DNA of 6,139 nt from Candidatus Poseidoniaceae archaeon (GTDB lineage Archaea > Thermoplasmatota > Poseidoniia > Poseidoniales > Poseidoniaceae). Position numbers and translations under genes: made by a program. The notes below the pieces were generated by a model. That model did not search any database. It saw only the letters and a list, made by a program, of their open reading frames with translations, and was not told the origin of the DNA. Where the stretch lies: NCBI GenBank assembly GCA_022424925.1, contig JAKMGM010000164.1, positions 1 to 6,139 of the forward strand. Direction: 5' to 3'. Below are positions 1-4,935 of this stretch, piece after piece; position 1 is the first letter of the stretch, and each line of letters opens with the position of its first letter.

Positions 1-867
1 GTCGCCATGCTCAGCGAACAGAGCCCGCAATTCTTCAGTTCCAACTTCGCGTGGTAGGCCACCGACGAACAGGCGGCACCCTGGAGCGTTACGTGGACGG
101 CGTCCTTTGCCACCGCTTTCACCTTCAAATCGGAAGTACGAGCGCTCACGGCCGTCTTCACGGACATCAGCAGCAATGAACGTGGCCCGTCCTGCCGGAC
201 CTTTGGCAAACATCGCTTCAGCCGCAGCACCCCAGCGCTTTCCAGAGTTGTTGAGGGCGCTTGCACCTTGGTCCACTTCTGCCCATCCTGCACCGAAATT
301 ATCCGCTAGGGCACGGTAGGATTGATAATTGCATGTCGGGCAGCGTACGTTCCAATCGCCATCGAGGTCAGCAGCGAGGTTATCGCCACATGAAGGACAA
401 ATCGCATGGAGGACTCCGCAATCATCACGGTCACGGAAACTGATTCGAAGGACTGGAGAAGTTTCCTTGACTTCGGCACGGCAAACATCACGACGACGAA
501 CAGCGTCAGCAGTTTGGTGCATGTATCGATCAACAATTCCAGTGACATGGAACTGACCGTAGAGGTGTTCGGGAAGGACACTTCCCGGTTTTCCTTCGAT
601 GCAGATGACCTGTGCTTCACCGTTTTTTTCGTTGAGTTTAACAATTTCACAAAGCACTGTATCGCCAACCTCTGGCATCACGATTTCTTTTTGAGCAGCG
701 ACAACAGCCATACCGTCTTGAATTGAAAACATGCCAGTTGCCGTGGCTAAAATCGAACCGTTGACTTCAATGGTTCCTTCTCCAGCCTCGCATTCTGCTG
801 AGGTTGATACTTGTGTTCCTGGGGTGACGAGGCTCGGCGTCATGATTTTCATTCCTGTAGCAAACAT
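1..867 (-). CDS. csl4: Exosome complex RNA-binding subunit Csl4 with C-terminal RRM-like extension (3' end cut by window)
   Basis: Csl4 is a cap subunit of the archaeal RNA exosome; with Rrp4 it binds RNA over the Rrp41/Rrp42 ring that degrades and tails RNA from the 3' end. The frame is open from the ATG at 867 to the window edge (289 codons, no stop). Residues 12-65 match the Csl4 N-terminal domain (LVTPGTQ, then GEGTIEVNGSILA). Residues 66-147 fit the S1 fold. A zinc ribbon follows, with knuckles C157-PS-C160 and C176-PT-C179, then NFGAGW near 190-195, resembling the (D/N)(Y/F)GxGxW end of archaeal Csl4. Family members usually end about here (about 180-200 aa, from memory). This one continues through a Gly/Arg-rich linker (about 200-262) into an RRM-like start: LFVGGL at 266-271, then a TEELRALFAEHG helix. 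The start is uncertain: ATG at 843 has AGGA upstream and best fits the family N-terminus, and GTG at 918 is also in frame. The Csl4 call is firm; the RRM is seen only in part. Confidence 0.9.
   Translation of the reverse strand, partial: MFATGMKIMTPSLVTPGTQVSTSAECEAGEGTIEVNGSILATATGMFSIQDGMAVVAAQKEIVMPEVGDTVLCEIVKLNEKNGEAQVICIEGKPGSVLPEHLYGQFHVTGIVDRYMHQTADAVRRRDVCRAEVKETSPVLRISFRDRDDCGVLHAICPSCGDNLAADLDGDWNVRCPTCNYQSYRALADNFGAGWAEVDQGASALNNSGKRWGAAAEAMFAKGPAGRATFIAADVREDGRERSYFRFEGESGGKGRRPRNAPGCRLFVGGLPREVGTEELRALFAEHGD
331..399 (-). other. Csl4 zinc-ribbon segment
   Basis: These codons hold two CPxC knuckles (CPSC and CPTC) separated by 15 residues rich in Asp and Ala. In archaeal Csl4 this ribbon follows the S1 domain and closes the protein. 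Both cysteine pairs are intact, so zinc binding is expected. It marks where an ordinary Csl4 would finish, which makes the further open frame downstream stand out. Confidence 0.85.
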
Positions 868-953
868 GGCCTGACGTAGGTCGCATGCTGTTTCGCTTGA
901 TTGAACCGGTGTGTTCACCCCTTTTCAACCCCTCATACGGAGCGGTCGTAACC
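868..953 (-). promoter_or_regulatory. Spacer upstream of csl4, with alternative GTG start and SD-like GAGGGG
   Basis: This 86-nt gap is the longest in the window. Read on the minus strand it contains GAGGGG (934-929), ten bases upstream of an in-frame GTG at 918-916. Using that GTG would add 17 residues with no resemblance to Csl4. The frame is closed just upstream of the GTG by a TGA. I see no clear TATA box, so csl4 is probably read through from the methylase gene, but a separate leader cannot be excluded. Confidence 0.3.
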
Positions 954-1607
954 TCAACCCTCTTCCTCGAGCAACTTCGCATCACCGGGACGGTGAAACC
1001 GCCAGCAGAGTACCGTTGTAGCGGCCTTGCGCTTGGTATGGTGTTGGTAGGTGGGCGGTAATCTGAAATCCGTTTTCAACATGGCTTCGGATTCATAGCC
1101 ATAATCTCTACCGAGAGCTTGTAGATGTTTGGATTTGGAACTGTGCAAGACATGCACCACCGGGGCACCAAGAGAAAAAGCGTATTCGAGCAGTGGACGG
1201 TCTGCTTTTGGCGTTTGTACGCCCCAAGGAGGGTTCATGACGATGAGGTCAGGTTGGGGAGCGGTGGCTTTACTCTGCTTGGTAATGTGTTCGTGAATCA
1301 CATCTTTGGTGCCCTTACTTTTGTGTCGAATTTTTTCCGCATTGGCGTTCGCGACTTCGACAACCACAGGGTCAGCCTCTACCATCGTTACATGCGCAGC
1401 ACCGAGCAGCAGGCAACCACATCCAAGGATTCCATTTCCAGCACCGAGGTCGAGAACTTTTTTCCCCTCAAGTCCATCAACTTGGTCGATTCCTAGAAGC
1501 CAGTACGCTGCAAGGTCACCTTCAGTAGCGTACTGTTCAAGTTCTACCGATGTGCACGGGTGGGGTGTTAACTTGGACAGTTCAATGGCCAAATGCTTGG
1601 GTCGCAT
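954..1607 (-). CDS. METTL5-like RNA (adenine-N6) methyltransferase, COG2263 type
   Basis: This is an SAM-dependent methyltransferase of 217 aa, a usual size for the family. Visible landmarks are the N-terminal LEQYAT (23-28) typical of METTL5/COG2263 proteins, SAM-binding motif I VLDLGAGNGILG (51-62), an acidic residue ending strand 2 (VEADP, 76-80), and the N6-adenine-type catalytic motif IV NPPW (125-128) followed by GVQ, comparable to NPPFGTK in METTL5. A basic HHTKRK stretch (189-194) precedes a last beta strand, also as in METTL5. The human homologue methylates one adenosine in helix 44 of 18S rRNA with TRMT112, so archaeal 16S rRNA is the likely target; that is inference from the family. 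The ATG lies four bases after the stop of the zinc-ribbon gene and has GGTGAT just upstream, indicating translational coupling. Csl4 follows, fitting an RNA-processing operon. Confidence 0.87.
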   Translation of the reverse strand: MRPKHLAIELSKLTPHPCTSVELEQYATEGDLAAYWLLGIDQVDGLEGKKVLDLGAGNGILGCGCLLLGAAHVTMVEADPVVVEVANANAEKIRHKSKGTKDVIHEHITKQSKATAPQPDLIVMNPPWGVQTPKADRPLLEYAFSLGAPVVHVLHSSKSKHLQALGRDYGYESEAMLKTDFRLPPTYQHHTKRKAATTVLCWRFHRPGDAKLLEEEG

Positions 1608-1610
1608 TCA

Positions 1611-1616
1611 ATCACC
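1611..1616 (-). promoter_or_regulatory. Ribosome binding site (GGTGAT) of the methylase gene, overlapping the preceding stop
   Basis: On the minus strand GGTGAT matches the 3' end of archaeal SD complements (GGAGGTGATC). It contains the TGA stop of the 72-aa zinc-ribbon gene and sits three bases before the methylase ATG. Spacing is short, but the overlap of stop and SD suggests coupled re-initiation. Confidence 0.45.
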
Positions 1617-1830
1617 AGCGGGGCTGTTGATTGTACTGGTTTTGTTGATACTGTTGCTGCTGTTGCTGCTGTTGCGCAAGGGCTTGTGCTTGCAGCCTCA
1701 AGTAATGAATTTGTTCGGCTTCCATTCGCAGCCGGGCAAGGAGTTGGTCGCCTGGTTGCTGATTTCCACAAAAACGACAGAAGCGTATACCGTCTTGGTG
1801 CTGCTGCCCACAACTGATACAGAATCCCAT
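1612..1830 (-). CDS. Small zinc-ribbon protein with polyglutamine C-terminal tail
   Basis: The product is 72 aa. Its N-terminus is a compact zinc ribbon with C4-IS-C7 and C18-RF-C21, ten residues apart, like the short ribbons that open many archaeal and bacterial proteins of unknown role. An amphipathic helical stretch follows (about 28-50, LLARLRMEAEQIHYLRLQAQ), then eight consecutive glutamines (53-60) and a Gln/Asn/Tyr-rich end finishing in PRW. There is no membrane segment. The start is set by GGAGG seven bases upstream and by the ribbon beginning at residue 4; a longer reading from 1938 would overlap the preceding gene and adds unconvincing sequence. It precedes the methylase by four bases, so it is co-expressed and may bind RNA or protein for it, but I do not recognise a named family. 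Confidence 0.8.
   Translation of the reverse strand: MGFCISCGQQHQDGIRFCRFCGNQQPGDQLLARLRMEAEQIHYLRLQAQALAQQQQQQQQYQQNQYNQQPRW
1651..1674 (-). repeat. Polyglutamine tract, 9-bp CAACAGCAG repeat
   Basis: Eight glutamine codons are written as CAACAGCAG twice plus CAACAG, a perfect 9-bp period. More Gln, Asn and Tyr codons continue to about 1624. Such tracts may change length by slippage, so copy number may vary among relatives. Confidence 0.85.
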
Positions 1831-1837
1831 ATTCACG

Positions 1838-1842
1838 CCTCC
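1838..1842 (-). promoter_or_regulatory. Ribosome binding site (GGAGG) of the zinc-ribbon gene
   Basis: Read on the minus strand, GGAGG stands seven bases before the ATG at 1830. It is the clearest Shine-Dalgarno sequence in the window and decides the start of the 72-aa protein against the longer frame from 1938. Confidence 0.75.
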
Positions 1843-1876
1843 AAACCTTCCTCGCATCGAATCAACTTGAACTTTC

Positions 1877-2980
1877 TCATTCAACCGTTGCCAATTGTAA
1901 GAACACCGGCCATGTCTCAAACCCTTCGGCAGCAGCACGTTCGTTCAAATCTTCCCAACGTGGATCGTCCATTATCTCGGACGGTTCAACGCCAGCGGCG
2001 AGAAGCCCTGTCACCAGTTCGCGGAATTCCCGTTCGATTTCGGACATTTCTGCTTCTGGTTCCGGCTCAACTTCGGGGATAGGGATACTTTGAGTTGCTT
2101 CGATTGGTAAAGCAGCTGGCGTTTCCTCCGCTTGTACCGTCTCGGGCACCATCGAGGTTGGATTGTGTGTTGGAGGAAGAGGTACAAAGGCGTGTTCAAC
2201 CACCGATGCTGTCGGTTCTTGTTCTTGTGCAGGCACCGGTAGGGCAACACTTTCTGTTGTATCGTCACCGATACCCTCGGTCATTTCTGCTAACATGTTG
2301 GATGAGAAATCATCCATCACTTCGTCCATGTTAGCGTGTGTATCTGAACTCGGTTCAGGTGCAGATGCACGAACCTCTTCGGGGGCCGCTTCGGTAATTT
2401 TGACCTTCTTTTGCAGTCGCCCGACACCCAAGACTTCCGCCTGTTGGCGAGCGAGTTCAGCCGCTTGCCGGCGAGGGAGGCTGACAAAGGACTTTCCCGG
2501 AATCGATTCCGGTGGGAACGGCAGGTAGTAGTGCTCGAGAGGCGGTAATGACGGATGCCTGAAACAGAGTATTCGTTTCGCCTCAAATGCCCTTTGGCTA
2601 GGTAAATTCATCGAGAAAGGCACGGGTGCTATCTCAACTGAGCTTCGCTTCCACTGCTCATTGGTGATGAGGTGCTGCATCCAAGGTCCGAGGTCAGGAC
2701 TTGCTACATCGACAAACTGAAACGAAGCATCACGAGGGTTGAAATTTTGCTTCTCGAGCAACGGTGCTTCTTGCCGTGGCCGATGAAAAATGGTGATGAC
2801 AGGTTGGCCGTGTTCGACCATATCGCCGTGCAGTTCCATGAGTTTCCGTTCTTTACGTGGACAAATCAACAAAATCAGCATACGAGCAGCATCGGCATCC
2901 CAGATTTCGCCCCAGCGGGATTCAGCTTCGGTTGTGAGTTGCCCGATGGTCATGTCCGGAATCATTGCAGTTATTCCCAT
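1877..2980 (-). CDS. Hypothetical protein with acidic Pro/Glu-rich linker and helical C-terminal domain
   Basis: I do not recognise this 367-aa protein. Residues 1-165 look folded, with mixed hydrophobic and aromatic content: a hydrophobic strand MLILLICP near 34-41, an aromatic and proline-rich HYYLPFPPE near 150-158, and many tryptophans. A basic and Gln-rich helix follows (about 170-195, RRQAAELARQQAEVLG, then KKVK). Residues about 196-310 are low complexity, acidic and rich in Pro, Glu and Ala, probably disordered. The last ~55 residues (311-365) look like a small helical domain with DDPRWEDLNERAAAEGF at its centre. No signal peptide or membrane span is visible, so it is likely cytoplasmic. 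GGTG lies five bases before the chosen ATG; in-frame ATGs at codons 6 and 10 are alternatives. It lies between aspartate-semialdehyde dehydrogenase (52-nt gap) and the zinc-ribbon gene (46-nt gap), so a link with the RNA-related genes downstream is possible but unproven. Confidence 0.8.
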   Translation of the reverse strand: MGITAMIPDMTIGQLTTEAESRWGEIWDADAARMLILLICPRKERKLMELHGDMVEHGQPVITIFHRPRQEAPLLEKQNFNPRDASFQFVDVASPDLGPWMQHLITNEQWKRSSVEIAPVPFSMNLPSQRAFEAKRILCFRHPSLPPLEHYYLPFPPESIPGKSFVSLPRRQAAELARQQAEVLGVGRLQKKVKITEAAPEEVRASAPEPSSDTHANMDEVMDDFSSNMLAEMTEGIGDDTTESVALPVPAQEQEPTASVVEHAFVPLPPTHNPTSMVPETVQAEETPAALPIEATQSIPIPEVEPEPEAEMSEIEREFRELVTGLLAAGVEPSEIMDDPRWEDLNERAAAEGFETWPVFLQLATVE

Positions 2981-2985
2981 GTGCG

Positions 2986-3018
2986 CACCGAACCGAGGGC
3001 AAAGTCAACGCATTTATG
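2986..3018 (-). promoter_or_regulatory. Possible promoter and RBS of the 367-aa hypothetical gene
   Basis: The gap between the dehydrogenase stop and the next ATG contains CATAAATG (3018-3011), a weak TATA-like box about 30 bases upstream of the start, and GGTG (2989-2986) five bases before the ATG. If the box is used, transcription would begin within about ten bases of the ATG. The match is partial and could be chance. Confidence 0.25.
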
Positions 3019-3033
3019 CATGCTGATGTTTCG

Positions 3034-4125
3034 TTAAGGTTCCCGCAATCGTCCTTCGTTGAACGCTTGTTCTGCCAGTAGGAGTGTCCCTCCAGCCGCA
3101 CCGCGAATCGTGTTATGGGAATACCCCGTGAAGGAGACCGTGTCATCACTCGTCATTCGAACTTCGCCAACGACGACCGCCATACCTGCTTTCAATTCAA
3201 GGCTCGGGTCAGGGTTTTCAAGGAAATGAGTACCGTTCGACCACAGGTGACGGTTCACATCGATACGCTCGACCAGATGAATCGGCCGGTGTGGTGTACT
3301 CGGGCAGGATTTGAGGACGCTGTTGAACGCATGCGTACGCAATGCGAATTTCACGTCTTCAAGCGAAACGGATTGGTCAAACTGTACGTCAACAAAGACC
3401 TGATGCCCATCTTTTCGCGATACCCGTTGACAGTTGACATCGATTTCAAAATCGGCAGGAGATACTTTCTCTGACGAAACCGAACCCATAACATGGAGCA
3501 ACTCGTGTTCTATTTTCTCGGCTTCACCGGGGATTTCAGCCTCATGGTCGCCTGCCAGCGCTTCTTCACTCATCAGCAGTTTCCAACCTGCTCCCGAAAG
3601 CGCTTGTTCACTTCGCATACTGACGTGTTGGATGCCGAATGAACGGAGTGCAGCGAGAGGTACGGCCAATGAAACGAGGGTACAGTTCGTACCACAGGCA
3701 TGTGGCCCCTTTGAGGATGCATAGAGCGACATGTGGCTTGGATTGATGTCTGGAATCACCAGCGGAATCCCGTGTTCACCTCGATGATGGCTGGCGTTTG
3801 AAAAAACGGCAATACCGACATTGGCGAGTTTTGATTCGATCTGAGCAGCCACATCGCTGGGCAGGCAAGAAAAGGCAATTTCGATGCCGGCATGCACCAT
3901 GTCTTGAACAAACGTCGAGCCAAGGATATCGTGAATGACGAGGTTCGGCAGTTCGGGTCGAGCCTGTTCGAGCCTCCACTCAACTTCATCGAGTTTTTTT
4001 CCAGCAGTCAATGCACTTCCGCCGACTGCAGCCAATTCAAACCACGGGTGTCCAAGCAATCGCTGTTGCATTCGCTGACCGACCAATCCGGAAGCGCCGA
4101 GCACAACGGAAGGTCTTCGGCGCAT
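3034..4125 (-). CDS. asd: Aspartate-semialdehyde dehydrogenase (archaeal/fungal type)
   Basis: The enzyme reduces L-aspartyl-4-phosphate with NADPH to L-aspartate-4-semialdehyde, the branch point to threonine, methionine and lysine, in the cytoplasm. At 363 aa it is a normal length. Visible motifs are the nucleotide-binding GASGLVG (10-16); SNASHHR (109-115) leading into the IPLVIPDINP strand typical of the archaeal/fungal branch; the catalytic cysteine in GTNC (Cys148); EQALSGAGW (173-181), equivalent to QAVSGAGY; an EAEKIEHE helix (201-208); Arg234 and His241 in the QRVSRKDGH active-site segment; and the NTIRGAAGG C-terminal signature (338-346). All key residues are present. The ATG has no strong SD; no earlier in-frame start exists before the neighbouring stop. 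It follows the glycosyltransferase gene by 38 nt. No other amino-acid biosynthesis gene is in the window. Confidence 0.95.
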   Translation of the reverse strand: MRRRPSVVLGASGLVGQRMQQRLLGHPWFELAAVGGSALTAGKKLDEVEWRLEQARPELPNLVIHDILGSTFVQDMVHAGIEIAFSCLPSDVAAQIESKLANVGIAVFSNASHHRGEHGIPLVIPDINPSHMSLYASSKGPHACGTNCTLVSLAVPLAALRSFGIQHVSMRSEQALSGAGWKLLMSEEALAGDHEAEIPGEAEKIEHELLHVMGSVSSEKVSPADFEIDVNCQRVSRKDGHQVFVDVQFDQSVSLEDVKFALRTHAFNSVLKSCPSTPHRPIHLVERIDVNRHLWSNGTHFLENPDPSLELKAGMAVVVGEVRMTSDDTVSFTGYSHNTIRGAAGGTLLLAEQAFNEGRLREP

Positions 4126-4161
4126 GGTATCTGCTTTGCATCGAATACTTTGAGCCTTGTC

Positions 4162-4179
4162 TCTTAACGGATGTTAAGA
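4162..4179. repeat. Short perfect inverted repeat over the glycosyltransferase stop codon
   Basis: TCTTAAC and GTTAAGA form a 7-bp perfect stem with a 4-base loop, spanning the TAA stop of the GT2 gene and lying about 40 bases upstream of the dehydrogenase start. The stem is AT-rich and no T-run follows on the minus strand, so it is not a convincing terminator. It could be a small operator or chance. Confidence 0.35.
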
Positions 4180-4898
4180 TTGCCTTCACCAAGTCGTTTC
4201 TGGTGGGGTGAAGTGAAGATTCTTCGCACCAAGAGTTTTCTGAATATATTCCATCCGTCCTTGACCGAACCAAGTTTCGCTTCTCCGAGGCGTTTGCTGT
4301 AACGAATCGGAGTATGGTGAATGGAGAGGTCTTCAATGGCGCATGATGTGTACATTTCAGCCTCGATTTCAAACCGCATCGAATTGAGTTTGAGCCTCGC
4401 AATCGCTTGTTTCGTGAACGCCCAATATCCCGAGCAGAGGTCGTTCATCGGAACACCATAGAGGGCAACGGCAATCCAAGTCAAGATGTGATTGCCAAAA
4501 TAATTGGTTCGAGTCATTGCATCGGGGTCCATGTCTCCGCGCAACCTGTCACCAACCACTACATCGGCGTGTTCCAAATGACGGAGGAACTTTGGAATCT
4601 CCTCAGGATGGTAGGTGTTGTCAGGGTCCAACATCACAAGAGCATCGCATTCCGAGCGAAGAAAGGTCAGAAATCCGAGCCGCATTGCTGCACCTTTACC
4701 CTTTCCTTGCTGCGGAAGGACATCGCACGCGTGCTCATTGGCGACTTGAATGGTCGAATCTACGCTCCCTCCATCGACGATGAGAACCTCAATTTCCCAT
4801 CCGAGTTCTGCTAATTGTGCTCTCGGTAAGCGAGGTAAGACGCCAGCCAAACCTTCCTCCTCGTTCAAGGTAGGAAGCAGAATCATGACTCGCTTCAT
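4164..4898 (-). CDS. GT2 family glycosyltransferase, dolichyl-phosphate mannose/glucose synthase-like (DPM1/Alg5-like)
   Basis: GT2 enzymes of this kind move a sugar from a nucleotide donor to polyprenyl (dolichyl) phosphate at the cytoplasmic membrane face, supplying lipid-linked sugar for protein or lipid glycosylation. In 244 aa it shows LLPTLNEEEG (7-16), the donor-site DGGSVDST (42-49), GKGKGAAMRLGF (65-76), the metal-binding DPDNTYHPEE (91-100, replacing the usual DxD context), a GDRL strand (116-119), and the acceptor-side NDLCSGYWAF (152-161) followed by EIEAEM (177-182). There is no C-terminal membrane pair, so it resembles soluble or peripheral DPM1-like forms. I start it at the ATG at 4898, directly before the first beta strand; the frame is open to 5006, but that part overlaps the upstream gene and is not family-like. 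It follows the membrane protein by 37 nt, suggesting the two act in one glycosylation pathway. The exact sugar cannot be read from sequence. Confidence 0.9.
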   Translation of the reverse strand: MKRVMILLPTLNEEEGLAGVLPRLPRAQLAELGWEIEVLIVDGGSVDSTIQVANEHACDVLPQQGKGKGAAMRLGFLTFLRSECDALVMLDPDNTYHPEEIPKFLRHLEHADVVVGDRLRGDMDPDAMTRTNYFGNHILTWIAVALYGVPMNDLCSGYWAFTKQAIARLKLNSMRFEIEAEMYTSCAIEDLSIHHTPIRYSKRLGEAKLGSVKDGWNIFRKLLVRRIFTSPHQKRLGEGNLNIR

Positions 4899-4935
4899 AA
4901 GCTGAGGAAGAACAGTCTGCCTTTGATGACTTCGC

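Noticed and set aside
306..668. 120-codon minus-strand frame with hydrophobic stretches
   Set aside because: It is an out-of-frame reading inside csl4, whose own frame carries the S1 and zinc-ribbon motifs through the same bases.
1831..1938. 36-residue N-terminal extension of the zinc-ribbon protein
   Set aside because: It overlaps the preceding gene, whereas the ATG at 1830 has GGAGG at good spacing and starts right before the ribbon.
1306..2082. 258-codon plus-strand open frame
   Set aside because: It lies opposite the methylase, zinc-ribbon and hypothetical genes, and its Leu-rich run is simply the antisense of the polyglutamine codons. The minus-strand frames have recognisable motifs and RBSs.
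4162..4179. Hairpin as an intrinsic terminator
   Set aside because: The stem is AT-rich and no T-run follows on the transcribed strand.
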